Made by a program: the position numbers and the translations under genes | The notes under the pieces: generated by a model | Told to the model about the DNA's origin: nothing | Seen by the model: the letters and a program-made list of their open reading frames with translations, nothing else | Database searches by the model: none | Assembly (NCBI GenBank): GCA_030652475.1 | Contig: JAUSAO010000010.1 | Coordinates: 1-64,000, forward strand | Length of the DNA stretch: 64,000 bases | Direction of reading: 5' to 3' | Origin: Gallionella sp. | GTDB lineage: Bacteria; Pseudomonadota; Gammaproteobacteria; Burkholderiales; Gallionellaceae | Shown: piece after piece, positions 28,391-39,936 of the stretch | Layout of the letters: the number at the start of each line of letters is the position of its first letter | Numbering within the stretch: position 1 is the stretch's first letter

Positions 28391-29848
28391 ATGCTTAAAC
28401 ATTGGATTCCGCAAGCGATCGTGTGGCTCAAGCAAAGTCTTGAACCTGTGCCACATGAGCGGAATGAGTTGGACTGGAAGTCAGCCTTGACCGGTAATAA
28501 AGAACGTTTAGTTGAGCATTTGATTGCGTTCGCAAACCACCCGAATGGTGGGTTTTTGGTGTTCGGTGTGCGCGATGATGCAACGCTGGCAGGGGTGGCG
28601 CAAAGTGAGGTTGCGCAAATTATCAATACCCTGGCGAATCTTGGGCGCGATGGCGTTGAGCCTCCGTTAGTTGTCGATCACGCGGTGGTGGATTATCAAG
28701 GCGTGGCGTTGTTGTTTGTACGCATTGCGGAACATGCCAATAAGCCCGTGCATCGGCGCGGCAAGTCTATTGAGGAGGCTTGGTTACGTTCGGGCGGCAC
28801 AACGCGCAAAGCTTCGCGTCAAGAGGTGGGTGGGTTGATGCTTAATAGCCAAGCTCCACGCTGGGAAGATTTGCGCGCATCCACACTGTTGCGTAGCGAT
28901 GAAGTGTTTACCTTGTTGGACTTGCCCGTCATTGCGACTTTGCTTCAGCGACCTTTGCACACTGAAGAGGGCGAGCTGTTACGTTGGTTGGTCGATGAAG
29001 GCATGATTACGCCAGAAAGCAATGGCTACTACTTAACCAATTTTGGGGCGATGGCAGCGGCGCGCAACCTCGAACAATTCGACACCTTGAAGCGCAAGCG
29101 TATTCGCGTTATTCGTTATCGCGGTTTGAATAAGGTTGAAACAGTTGATGAAATGATGGGGCAGAAAGGTTATGCAATTGGCTTTGAAGGGTTGATTTCC
29201 TATCTCAAACGGGTGCTTCCCCACTCTGAAGTTATCCAACAGTCATTGCGTACCGAAGTTTGTCTGTACCCCGAAATTGCCTTGCGTGAGTTGGTCGCCA
29301 ACGCACTTATCCATCAAGATTTCACTGTCACAGGCAGCGGGCCGATGATCGAGATTTTTGATGATCGGATTGAGTTCACCAACCCCGGTAGCTTATTGCC
29401 TGGCAAGCGACCCGACAGATTGATTGGCACTACACCAGAGTCGCGTAACGAGGTGTTGGCTTCAGCGTTTAGACGCTATCGTATATGCGAGGAGCGCGGC
29501 ACGGGATTTCAAAAAGTAGTCGAAAGTATCGAGTTGTTCGGCTTGCCACCTATCGTTTTTTCGTCCTTGGAAAGTGCGTTCAGAGTGACGTTGTATGCGC
29601 CGAAGAAATTTGACGACATGACACAGGCCGAGCGGATTGAAGCGTGTTATCAGCACGCCGTATTGCAATACTTGTCTAGCCAAACCGTGACCAATACCAC
29701 GCTGCGAAAACGCTTTAAGCTGCATGAAAAACGTCGCACCGTTGTGTCTAATTTGCTCAAAGAGGCGGCAGAAAAAGGGCGGATTAAACGCAAGGACATT
29801 GAATCAACCTCGTCAAAATTTGCCGAATACATCCCCTATTGGGCTTGA
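28391..29848 (+). CDS. AlbA_2/Schlafen-type ATP-binding protein with C-terminal HATPase-like domain
   Basis: This 485-residue protein has an AlbA_2 domain (about 25-150: NELDWKSALTGNKERLVEH, GGFLVFGVRDD, then AWLRSGGTTRKAS) and a HATPase_c_4-type domain (about 290-400: ALRELVANALIHQDF, GFQKVVESI). A small helical tail resembles a winged helix (about 425-480). Such proteins are called RecG-like or transcriptional regulators, and some occur in defence islands. It splits the lolA-rarA pair, has its own AAGGAG, and appears less GC-rich than its neighbours, suggesting acquisition. Confidence 0.85.
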   Translation: MLKHWIPQAIVWLKQSLEPVPHERNELDWKSALTGNKERLVEHLIAFANHPNGGFLVFGVRDDATLAGVAQSEVAQIINTLANLGRDGVEPPLVVDHAVVDYQGVALLFVRIAEHANKPVHRRGKSIEEAWLRSGGTTRKASRQEVGGLMLNSQAPRWEDLRASTLLRSDEVFTLLDLPVIATLLQRPLHTEEGELLRWLVDEGMITPESNGYYLTNFGAMAAARNLEQFDTLKRKRIRVIRYRGLNKVETVDEMMGQKGYAIGFEGLISYLKRVLPHSEVIQQSLRTEVCLYPEIALRELVANALIHQDFTVTGSGPMIEIFDDRIEFTNPGSLLPGKRPDRLIGTTPESRNEVLASAFRRYRICEERGTGFQKVVESIELFGLPPIVFSSLESAFRVTLYAPKKFDDMTQAERIEACYQHAVLQYLSSQTVTNTTLRKRFKLHEKRRTVVSNLLKEAAEKGRIKRKDIESTSSKFAEYIPYWA

Positions 29849-30034
29849 GTTTATGAGCGACCGCTTACTTCATTTGAAAACGGAATTAATCTTTTATTTA
29901 AATAAAATCAATGTGTTGTTGTGTTTTGAGAAGAGCGAATGTTCTGTTTCCAGATCGGAGCATGCGAGGCTATCAACATCAATCATGAGAGGGTTGTTAG
30001 GTTGCTACGCCTTTGCAAGGCTGACTTGCGCCTG

Positions 30035-30072
30035 CGATTTTAATTATGGAAAATTCGCCATAATTAAAATCG
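30035..30072. repeat. Perfect 15-bp AT-rich palindrome upstream of rarA
   Basis: CGATTTTAATTATGG (30035-30049) is exactly inverted at 30058-30072 around an 8-nt loop, ending 19 nt before the rarA ATG. The 243-nt gap from 29849 is otherwise AT-rich and holds no gene I support. The palindrome could be an operator, a weak terminator of the inserted gene, or a relic of its insertion. Confidence 0.75.
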
Positions 30073-30091
30073 AATCAGGTAGTGAAGGTAA

Positions 30092-31408
30092 ATGATGTCT
30101 GATCTGTTCGCACCTGCGCAACCTGAAGCCCCGCTTGCGGAGCGGCTGCGCCCCAAGACCATAGACGAGGTGATCGGACAGTCACATCTGCTGGGTGCGG
30201 GGCGTCCGCTGCGTCTGGCATTTCAGTCCGGCCGCTTGCATTCGATGATACTGTGGGGGCCGCCGGGTGTGGGCAAGACCACGCTGGCGCGGTTGATGGC
30301 TTCGGCCTTCGACGCCGAATTTATGCCGTTGTCCGCCGTATTGTCGGGCGTAAAAGACATACGCGAAGCCATCGCTCAGGCGCAGCACGTGTTGCAGCAA
30401 AACGGCCGCCACACTATTTTGTTTGTGGACGAGGTGCACCGTTTCAACAAATCGCAGCAGGATGCTTTTCTGCCCTTCGTCGAACAGGGTTTGGTCACTT
30501 TTATCGGCGCGACTACCGAAAATCCTTCTTTCGAGGTAAACAACGCGCTGCTGTCGCGCGCGCAAGTTTATGTGCTGCATGCTTTATCCATCGATGAGCT
30601 GGGAGAGTTGTTTGAACGCGCGCAACAGGTGGCGTTGCCGGGCATTGTTTTTAACGATGACGCCCGCGAGCGCATCATTGGCTATGCCGACGGCGACGCG
30701 CGCCGGTTGCTCAACGTGTTGGAGCAGTTGCAAACCGCCGCTGAAACGTCGGCAGTCAGTGTGATAGACAGCGCCTTTCTGGATAACACGCTGGCGCAGA
30801 ATCTGCGTCGTTTCGACAAGGGGGGCGAAGCGTTCTACGATCAGATTTCTGCTTTGCATAAATCGGTGCGTGGCTCTAATCCGGATGCGGCGCTGTACTG
30901 GCTGGTACGCATGCTGGATGGCGGGGCGGATGCGCGCTATCTGGCGCGGCGTATCGTGCGCATGGCATGGGAAGACATCGGTCTGGCCGATCCGCGCGCG
31001 ATTCAGTTGGCTAACGATGCGGCGCAGGCCTATGAGCGGCTCGGTTCGCCGGAAGGCGAGCTGGCGCTTGCGCAAGCCGTGATCTATTTGGCCTGCGCGC
31101 CCAAGTCGAATGCCGGTTATGTCGCGTATAATGCCGCGCGGGCCTTTGTGGCAAAGGATGGATCACGGGAAGTGCCGCTGCATTTACGCAACGCACCGAC
31201 CAAATTGATGAAACAGCTCGATTACGGGCGCGATTATCGCTACGCGCATGATGAGGCGGACGGTTACGCGGCGGGTGAAATATATTTTCCGGACAATATG
31301 CCGCAAATGAATTTTTATCAGCCTACGAATCGCGGGCTGGAAGGCAAGATCGCCGAAAAACTGGCACGGCTTCATGAGCTGGATGCCGCGGCAAAAAACA
31401 AAAAATAG
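30092..31408 (+). CDS. rarA: Replication-associated recombination protein A
   Basis: RarA (MgsA) is an AAA+ ATPase related to clamp loaders that works at stalled replication forks. The 438-residue protein has Walker [12 protein letters not shown] near residue 57, Walker [16 protein letters not shown] near 112, and sensor 1 [13 protein letters not shown]. The C-terminal tetramerisation part includes [20 protein letters not shown] and [12 protein letters not shown]. Two adjacent ATG codons (30092 and 30095) are possible starts. Confidence 0.95.
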   Translation: MMSDLFAPAQPEAPLAERLRPKTIDEVIGQSHLLGAGRPLRLAFQSGRLHSMILWGPPGVGKTTLARLMASAFDAEFMPLSAVLSGVKDIREAIAQAQHVLQQNGRHTILFVDEVHRFNKSQQDAFLPFVEQGLVTFIGATTENPSFEVNNALLSRAQVYVLHALSIDELGELFERAQQVALPGIVFNDDARERIIGYADGDARRLLNVLEQLQTAAETSAVSVIDSAFLDNTLAQNLRRFDKGGEAFYDQISALHKSVRGSNPDAALYWLVRMLDGGADARYLARRIVRMAWEDIGLADPRAIQLANDAAQAYERLGSPEGELALAQAVIYLACAPKSNAGYVAYNAARAFVAKDGSREVPLHLRNAPTKLMKQLDYGRDYRYAHDEADGYAAGEIYFPDNMPQMNFYQPTNRGLEGKIAEKLARLHELDAAAKNKK

Positions 31409-31417
31409 AGAGATGCC

Positions 31418-33455
<2,038 letters not shown>

Positions 33456-33456
<1 letters not shown>

Positions 33457-34241
33457 TGACTATCATCCATTGGCTCGGCATCGCCGGGGTTGATGAAAAC
33501 GAAACACCTGCCGCCCGTCTGTGGGGCAAACGGCTGGAATGGCCGATGCTGTGCGTTGCGCTGTGGATACCCTTTCAGTGGTATCTGGGCGAGAGCGGCA
33601 GTATTTCCTCTCTGACGGAGCGCATCGCCGAATGGCTGGTGTGGCTGGCTTTCTTCAGTGAAACTGTGCTGTTGACCACCCTGGCCAAAAACAAACGGCG
33701 TTATCTGACACATAACTGGATGAATTCCCTCATCATCGTCGGCAGCATTCCGTTGCTGTGGGCTTATACCCCGCTGGCAGGATTGCTGCGGAATTTGCGA
33801 CTGCTGCTGGTGCTGGTGCTGTTTACGCGCATGTCGCGCACGATCCGTAAATTATTGTCCTACCACCAATTGGGCGCCACGCTGGTCGTGGCGTTGATCA
33901 CCATGCTGTTGTCGGCTGTGCTGGTGGTGCGCATCGATCCGTCTATCGGCACGGTGTGGGACGGTATGTGGTGGGCGTGGGTTACGATGTCCACGGTGGG
34001 CTATGGTGACATCGTGCCGTCCAGTCCGGCGGGCAGAGTGTTCGGCGCCCTGCTGATTCTGTTCGGGGTCGTGCTGGTGTCATTGCTGACCGCCAACTTG
34101 TCGGCATTTTTTGTGGGTGCCGATGTGCAAAAGATAGAGCGCGAGGAACGCGATACCGGCGTGTTACTGCAAGATATCGCCGCACGTCTGGAGCGTATTG
34201 AGCGACAGCTTGCAGAGCATCGTCACGGGGACAAGGAATAG
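33456..34241 (+). CDS. Voltage-gated-type potassium channel
   Basis: This 261-residue ion channel has about six hydrophobic helices. The selectivity filter STVGYGDIVP lies near residue 188 between a pore helix (WDGMWWAWVTM) and the last membrane helix. A basic S4-like segment (RNLRLLLVLVLFTRMSRTIRK) around residues 110-130 suggests weak voltage sensing. A C-terminal coiled coil (about 225-255, DIAARLERIERQLAE) would aid tetramer assembly. It overlaps serS by one base and mltF, on the other strand, by 19 nt at the 3' end. Confidence 0.88.
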
Positions 34242-35704
34242 GCCGACGTTGACCGCGTGGTGCTGTCGGGGGATATTCTGGCTTTACTTTGTGTGTGCAG
34301 GGAAAAAGCGGGTTTTTGGCGCGTGCTGACCAGCTGGTAGTCGTGTTTCTGGGGTGCTGCGTTAGTAGTTTCGCTGGTGAGCCGGGTCAGCATGTCGTAA
34401 TACGCGCGGATATTTTCCACGAAAATGACGGCCTCGCCGCCGCGTGCATAGCCATATTTCAGATTCTGAAAATGTTGTGGGTTGCTCAATGACGGCAGCC
34501 ATTTTTTCACCTCTACCCAGGCGTCAGGATTGCCGCCCTGCCGTTTTGTCAGGACGCGTGCATCCTCAAGATGCCCTTGCCCCTGGTTGTAGGAAGACAG
34601 TGCCAGCCAGGTGCGCTCGGGTTCCTGGATGCGGGACGGCAGTTGTTTTTTCAGCAGTTGCAGATATTTGGCGCCTGCGAGGGTGCTTTCGCGGGCATCG
34701 AGGCGGTTCGATACGTTCATGCGGTCGGCTGTCGCTTCAGTCAGCATCATCATGCCGCGCACATTGGTGAAAGAAGTCGCCAGCGGATCCCAGTGTGATT
34801 CCTGATAGGCGATTGCGGCAATCAGACGCCAGTCCTCGTTGACCACCCTGCCTGCCTCTTCGAATAAGCTCCGGAACTTGGGCAGGGTCAGGCTGGTTTG
34901 TTTGATGAATGCAGCGGCGTCCAGAGGCGCCAATCGGTCATTGTGACCATAGTAACGATCCAGCAATTTATTCAAATCCCCATTTTTTTTGATACCGGCA
35001 AAGAATTGTTCGGATGCGGCGATTAGTGCGTTATCCGCATCAGCCGGAAAGGCCCAGGCCAGTTTGGAAGGCTTACCGACATCGAACGCGACGGCAAGAT
35101 TGGGGTAATAATTGAGCATCTGCTCAATCTGTTCATGGTTGGCAACGGTGAAGTCCAGATCGTCCTGTGCGACCTCCGTGAGCAAATCTTCGACTGTGGT
35201 TTGCCTGGTGCGTGATTCCCAGGTCAGCGCGGGTATATCCTGCTGAAGTGCGATCAGCGCCTTCTCATGGTTTGAACCTGCCACCACGGCGATACGCTTG
35301 CCGACGAGTTCGCTCAGATGACGCGGGGCACGCTGATTCTGATTGAATGCCACCTGTTCGCGCACCGGCAAATAACCGGGGCCAAAAAGCAGCGCCTTGT
35401 TTTTTTCGTCCAGCCTGAAGCCGGATGCAGAGAAATGTGCGCGGTGATTGCGGAAATGGGCTTCAATTTGCTCTGCCGGAATCAGAACTATTTTCAGCGG
35501 CACGCCTAGGTAATCGGCAAAACTCTGCGCCAGTTGCTTGGAAAATTCCTCGTCAGAAAGGGTCGTGTTCTGCGAAATGACAACAACCAACTCTTCGTCG
35601 CGCCATGAAGGTAACGCCTTGTCCAGGCTGGAATAGCCGAACATCAACAACGACAGAAAAATGCCGATCTGTAAGGACCTGATTAAAATCTCGTGTCTGC
35701 GCAT
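34223..35704 (-). CDS. mltF: Membrane-bound lytic murein transglycosylase F
   Basis: MltF cleaves peptidoglycan glycan strands at the outer membrane. The 493-residue protein has an N-terminal hydrophobic segment, a solute-binding-protein-like domain (about 35-265) that regulates activity, and an SLT catalytic domain (about 285-410). The SLT domain contains the Glu of AAIAYQESHWDP and the motif NVRGMMMLTEATADRMNV. The tail (about 455-493) is Ser/Thr-rich. The ATG at 35704 is chosen over a TTG at 35722. It starts about 50 nt from the divergent tRNA-Ser gene. Confidence 0.92.
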   Translation of the reverse strand: MRRHEILIRSLQIGIFLSLLMFGYSSLDKALPSWRDEELVVVISQNTTLSDEEFSKQLAQSFADYLGVPLKIVLIPAEQIEAHFRNHRAHFSASGFRLDEKNKALLFGPGYLPVREQVAFNQNQRAPRHLSELVGKRIAVVAGSNHEKALIALQQDIPALTWESRTRQTTVEDLLTEVAQDDLDFTVANHEQIEQMLNYYPNLAVAFDVGKPSKLAWAFPADADNALIAASEQFFAGIKKNGDLNKLLDRYYGHNDRLAPLDAAAFIKQTSLTLPKFRSLFEEAGRVVNEDWRLIAAIAYQESHWDPLATSFTNVRGMMMLTEATADRMNVSNRLDARESTLAGAKYLQLLKKQLPSRIQEPERTWLALSSYNQGQGHLEDARVLTKRQGGNPDAWVEVKKWLPSLSNPQHFQNLKYGYARGGEAVIFVENIRAYYDMLTRLTSETTNAAPQKHDYQLVSTRQKPAFSLHTQSKARISPDSTTRSTSAYSLSP

Positions 35705-35752
35705 GCCATCATTCTGCACCAAATTGCCGGTATCTGGTAGAATTCGCGTCCC

Positions 35753-35842
<90 letters not shown>

Positions 35843-35852
35843 TCGAATTGAC

Positions 35853-35879
35853 AAAGCCCCAATCTAGGGGCTTTTTTAT
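35853..35879 (+). terminator. Rho-independent terminator of tRNA-Ser
   Basis: AAAGCCCC (35853-35860), a 6-nt loop and GGGGCTTT (35867-35874) followed by TTT form a classic intrinsic terminator, 10 nt after the tRNA CCA end. Confidence 0.88.
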
Positions 35880-35953
35880 TGGCGGATGGGGTGGGTGAGA
35901 GCCCACCTGGGTTCGACCAGCAAGCACCGCATGCGCAGGCGAAATTATACTAT

Positions 35954-36087
35954 GGAGATGCTGATTTATTCGTCATCCCCGCGAAGGCGGGGATCCAGTG
36001 CCTTTATTTAACTGGGTTCCCGCCTGTGCCTGCCTGTCGGCAGACAGGCGGGAACGACAAAACCGAATAAATCAGCGCTTCCCTAAA
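35954..36087 (+). mobile_element. MITE-like element, copy A
   Basis: This 134-bp element has 13-bp terminal inverted repeats GCTGATTTATTCG / CGAATAAATCAGC. Inside are two REP-like hairpins: one around ATCCCCGC...GCGGGGAT and one around GTTCCCGCCTG...CAGGCGGGAAC. It carries no coding sequence. A copy with two mismatches lies inverted at 41033-41166. The two bound a 5.2-kb segment. Copy A lies 75 nt downstream of the tRNA-Ser terminator. Confidence 0.88.
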
Positions 36088-36179
36088 GTTGATTGAATCA
36101 CACAACCCTAAAGTTCCCCAGCATCTTGCCGATATGAGCGGTAGGATACCGGGTCAGTGCGAGGAGAGGGGCGATCAAG

Positions 36180-36242
36180 ATGAAATCGACAAATATGCGG
36201 GGGGGGGGGGTAACCCTGCCCAACCGGAGGGTATGGCCATGA
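36180..36242 (+). CDS. Possible 20-residue leader ORF with a 12-G tract
   Basis: A strong GAGGAGAGG precedes ATG at 36180. The frame runs MKSTNMRGGGVTLPNRRVWP and stops at TGA 36240-36242, which overlaps the ATG of the PAS gene (ATGA at 36239). The reading crosses a run of 12 G (36199-36210). With 13 or 10 G the same ATG would read straight into the PAS protein. It may be a coupling leader, a phase-variable start, or neither; no homologue is known to me. Confidence 0.4.
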   Translation: MKSTNMRGGGVTLPNRRVWP

Positions 36243-38866
36243 ACCCCGAAACCTGGCGCTATATTTTCGACGCCATCGACGCCCCGATTTTCCTGCATGA
36301 CCAGGAATACCGCGTGCTGCTGGCCAACCGCGCCTATTGCCGCGAGGCGGGCGTCGCCGAGGCGGACGCGCTGAACCAGCCCTACTGGGAAGTCTTTCCG
36401 CGCGGCGACGGCCCGCTGCCGGGATGCCAGGATGCGCTCGATTGCGGCCATGTCGGCAATCGGGACGAGGTGAGCGTCGGCGAGAAACTGTTTATCTCCA
36501 CGGGATATGCGGTGCGCGACGACCAGGGCAAGCTGCTCTATTCCCTGCACATCCTGAGCGACATCACCGCGCAACACCAGGCTGAGACGGCGCTACGCCA
36601 GAGCGAGGCAGAAATCCGGCTGCTGCTGGACACGCTGCCGCAGAAAATATTTTACAAGAACCGGGATTCCGTTTACGTCGCCTGCAACGCGAGCTATGCG
36701 CGCGATCTGGGTATCGCCAGCGGCGAGATCCAGGGCCGCAGCGACTTCGATTTCTACCCGCAGGAACTCGCCGAAAAATACCGCGCCGACGACCAGCGGC
36801 TGCTGGCGGCGGACCAGAGCGAGGATATCGAAGAGACCTATCTCCAGGACGGCCAGGAGCGCTGGGTGCATACCGTCAAGACGCCGATGCGCGACGAAAA
36901 GGGCGAGCCCACCGGCATCCTCGGCATCTTCTGGGATGTCACGAAAACAAGAAAGACAGAGCAAGCGCTGCGCCAGAGCGAGGCATTTCTCCGCGCCACT
37001 GCGGAAACCGCGCGCGACGCCATCATCACTCTCGACGGGAAAAGCGGGGCGATCACCGCATGGAACCACGCCGCCGAGGCGATTTTCGGCTACAGCAAGG
37101 AGGAGGTGATCGGGCGGGTGCTGCACGAGATACTTACCCCTCCCCGATTCCGCGAAGCGTCGCGCGTCGGCATGGCGCATTTCGCCACGACCGGGGAAGG
37201 CGGCGCGGTAGGCAAGACGCTGGAACTGGTGGCCGTCCACAAGAACGGGACGGAATTCCCCATCGAGCTTTCCCTGGCAACCATGAATATCGACGGTCAA
37301 TGGTTCGCCACCGGCATCGCGCGCGACATCACCGAGCGCAAAAAGATGGAGTTCGAGCTGCGTGAGACCCGTGACTACCTGGGAAATCTTTTTGACTATG
37401 CCAACGCCCCGATCATCGTGTAGGATCCGTCATTCAGGATCACCCTGTTCAACCATGCCTTCGAGCGTCTGACCGGCAGGAACGCCGCCGATGTTATCGG
37501 CAAGGAGGTTGATCTTCTCTTTCCACCCGAGCGCCGGGACGAAGCGCTGGCGCACATACGGCGAACCAAGGAGGGCGAACGCTGGGAAACGGTCGAGATA
37601 CCGATACTGCATGTGAGCGGAGAGGTCAGAACGACTTTGTGGAACTCCGCAGCGCTTTATTCGGCTGACGGGAAGAGCGTGCTGGCCACCATCGCCCAGG
37701 GGCAGGACATCACCGAACGCAGGCAGGCCGAAGAAAAAAACCTCCGCCTCAACCGCATGTACCGCACCATCAGCCAGTGCAACCAGGCCCTGGTGCGCGC
37801 CACGGATGAACTGGAACTTTGCCGCGCGATGTGCCAGGTGCTGGTGGAACATGGCGGCTATCGCCTGGCAAGGGTCAGCTATGCCGGGGGCGACCCGGAA
37901 AAGAGCCTTGTGCGCGTGGCGTGGGCTGGCGCGGGGGAGGACTTCTGCCCGGCGGATGCCTGCCTTACCTGGGCCGATACGGGCGGGTGCCAGGTTCCGG
38001 TCGCCAGAACCCTGCGCAGCGGGACGCCGCAGATTTGCCACGACATCGCCACCGATCCGGGGTTCGCGCCCTGGAGGGACGCCGCGCTGGCCTGCGGCTA
38101 CGCTTCGAACATCGGCCTGCCCCTGTTCGACGGCGACGGCAGAATCCTCGGCGGTTTGAGCATTTATTCGGCTGAGCCGCACGTCTTCAACGAGGATGAA
38201 ACCCTGCTCCTGTCCGAACTGGCTGGCGACCTCGCCTTCGGCATCGTCAATATCCGCGCCCGAGCCGAGCGCATGGGCATCCTGGAAAAGCTCGAACTGA
38301 GCCTCGACCACGCGGTCACCGCCATTGCCGCCACGGTGGAAATGCGCGACCCCTACACCGCCGGGCATCAGCGCCGCGTGGCGAAGCTGGCGGCGGCGAT
38401 CGCGAAGGAAATGGGGCTGCCGGAGCAGCAAGTGGAGGGCTTGCGCATGGCGGGGGTGGTGCATGATATCGGCAAGATTCACGTGCCCGCCGAAATCCTG
38501 TCCAATCCCAGCAAGCTGACCGCAGCTGAATTCGAGATCATCAAGACCCACCCCCAAGCCGGTTACGACATCCTCAAGGGCATCGACTTCCCCTGGCCGG
38601 TGGCGGAAATCGTTTATCAGCACCATGAGAAGCTGGACGGGTCGGGCTACCCGCGCGGGCTGAAAGGCGAGGAAATCCTGCTCGAAGCGCGCATTCTCAC
38701 GGTGGCGGACGTGGTCGAGGCGATGGCTTCGCACCGCCCCTACCGGCCCGGCTTCGGCGTTTTCCCCAGCTTGCAGGAAATTGCCCGCAACAAGGGGAAG
38801 TTCTACGATAAAAAGGTGGTCACGGCCTGCCTGCGCTTGTTCATGGAGAAGAATTACGAGCTGTAG
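36239..38866 (+). pseudogene. Multi-PAS/GAF/HD-GYP c-di-GMP phosphodiesterase, interrupted by TAG
   Basis: The frame encodes about 875 residues, interrupted once by TAG at 37421-37423. Domains in order: PAS (about 1-115, NPETWRYIFDAIDAPIFLHDQ), two more PAS domains (about 125-375), a fourth PAS split by the stop near residue 395, GAF (about 515-665) and HD-GYP (about 680-870). The HD-GYP part has VVHDIGKIHVP and HHEKLDGSGYPRGLKG, the residues expected for active c-di-GMP hydrolysis. IIV-stop-DPSF reads as a TGG-to-TAG change of a usual Trp. The start at 36239 follows GGAGGG. Third positions look much richer in G+C than the neighbours, suggesting acquisition. Sequencing error or readthrough are alternatives. 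Confidence 0.8.
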
Positions 38867-38910
38867 CGCATAACTCCACGCTCATCCTTGCACTTTATTA
38901 GAAAAAACTG

Positions 38911-39038
38911 CGTCATACCGGCGCAGGCCGGTATCCAGATGACCACAAATTCCCCACGTAAGTGGGACAACACCTTTGGTTTTGTCCGCTTTGCGGAACG
39001 TTTTCTATTGCTGGATACCGGCCTGCGCCGGTATGACG
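38911..39038. repeat. Paired 28-bp inverted REP-like repeats
   Basis: The 28 bases at 38911-38938 (beginning CGTCATACCGGCGCAGG) are perfectly inverted at 39011-39038, with a 72-nt spacer. Each arm is itself a near-palindrome (ACCGGC...GCCGGT). The arms share the CGTCAT...ATCCAG ends with a hairpin inside the MITE copies. The pair occupies the gap between the HD-GYP gene and the convergent TonB-like gene, which holds no other gene. Confidence 0.85.
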
Positions 39039-39084
39039 GCCTAATGGATTATTTGGGTTCATGCTCTCGACTCTTGGCGTGCCG

Positions 39085-39936
39085 CTATCGCGTTTCGTTT
39101 CGTGATGTACCACCGTAAGATGCAGCGTGCGCCCCAAAAAACTCACGAATCAGGAAGTCTTCCAGTCCTGTGTTGTCTTCCAGGCGAGCGGACAGAACGA
39201 CCACACGGGCCAGGTGTTGCGATTCCCAATTGAAATATCCTTGATAATATTTTCTAATCAGCACGATCATGCTGCGCACCATTGCGCGCTCCACATCGCC
39301 ATCTTGACCGGCATCGACTTCGATCACTTCGCGGCGTGCATTACTAAAATCCTTGGTCCAGCCGCGAAATGAAAATCTCGCAGTACGAGTATCCATACTG
39401 ATAATTTGAAATACGCCATTTGTGCCTTGCGGTTGGAGATTGCGCATGATGTTCGCCGTCCTGATCTCGTCAGCCGACGGCCCGCGCTGTCGAGCCGTTG
39501 CTTCCGCATTTTCGCGCGCGGCAGCCGTTTCGGCGGCACGGTGGCGTGCTCTGGCCGCATTAACGTAGGACATCATGTCTGTTGGCGGCGCCATGTCTGA
39601 TGTGGGCTCAGCGATCGCCGGAATCTCCGGCTCCTCAGGCCTGCTCTCTGTGAGAGGGGCACGGGGTGGCGCAGCGTGGTGAGGCTTGACGCCTGACTTG
39701 TTTTCATCGGGCAATCGTTTGGGCTGCGCCTCCGGTCTTCCCGCTGGCGAGGCGTCAGGCAATTCCACGAAGCTTGCTTCTATGGGCAAGGATGTCGTTG
39801 CTCCGGTTTCAGGAGGGTTGGGTAAATAACCCAAACTCGCAATGATAAGCAGCCAGAGGATTGCCGCCAGTGGCATGGGCCACCAGAGCCGGATTTCCCT
39901 AATCGGGGAAACGGGCAGGTTTACAGCATTATTCAT
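39085..39936 (-). CDS. TonB-like energy-transducer protein
   Basis: This 283-residue protein has one N-terminal membrane anchor (about 18-38), a Pro/Ala/Glu-rich periplasmic stretch (about 60-135) and a C-terminal globular part. It follows exbB and exbD with an 8-nt overlap, the usual place of TonB. However, the C-terminal part (for example FSFRGWTKDFSNARREVIEV, then VVVLSARLEDN) does not show the classical TonB YP...R...G pattern, so the partner may be unusual. I call it TonB-like on topology and context. Confidence 0.72.
   Translation of the reverse strand: MNNAVNLPVSPIREIRLWWPMPLAAILWLLIIASLGYLPNPPETGATTSLPIEASFVELPDASPAGRPEAQPKRLPDENKSGVKPHHAAPPRAPLTESRPEEPEIPAIAEPTSDMAPPTDMMSYVNAARARHRAAETAAARENAEATARQRGPSADEIRTANIMRNLQPQGTNGVFQIISMDTRTARFSFRGWTKDFSNARREVIEVDAGQDGDVERAMVRSMIVLIRKYYQGYFNWESQHLARVVVLSARLEDNTGLEDFLIREFFGAHAASYGGTSRNETR

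Noticed and set aside
29724..30095. Reading frame between the AlbA_2 gene and rarA
   Set aside because: Its first third overlaps the real gene in another frame and the rest is AT-rich, without a Shine-Dalgarno, and crosses the 15-bp palindrome.
35880..35940. Possible tRNA fragment after the tRNA-Ser terminator (GTGGGT...GGGTTCGA)
   Set aside because: Only a T-loop-like GGGTTCGA and one short hairpin are present; it does not extend the tRNA 3' end sequence.
37430..38734. 434-residue antisense frame over the GAF/HD-GYP region
   Set aside because: It is a by-product of high GC at third positions in the sense gene; the sense frame has clear domains and the antisense has none.
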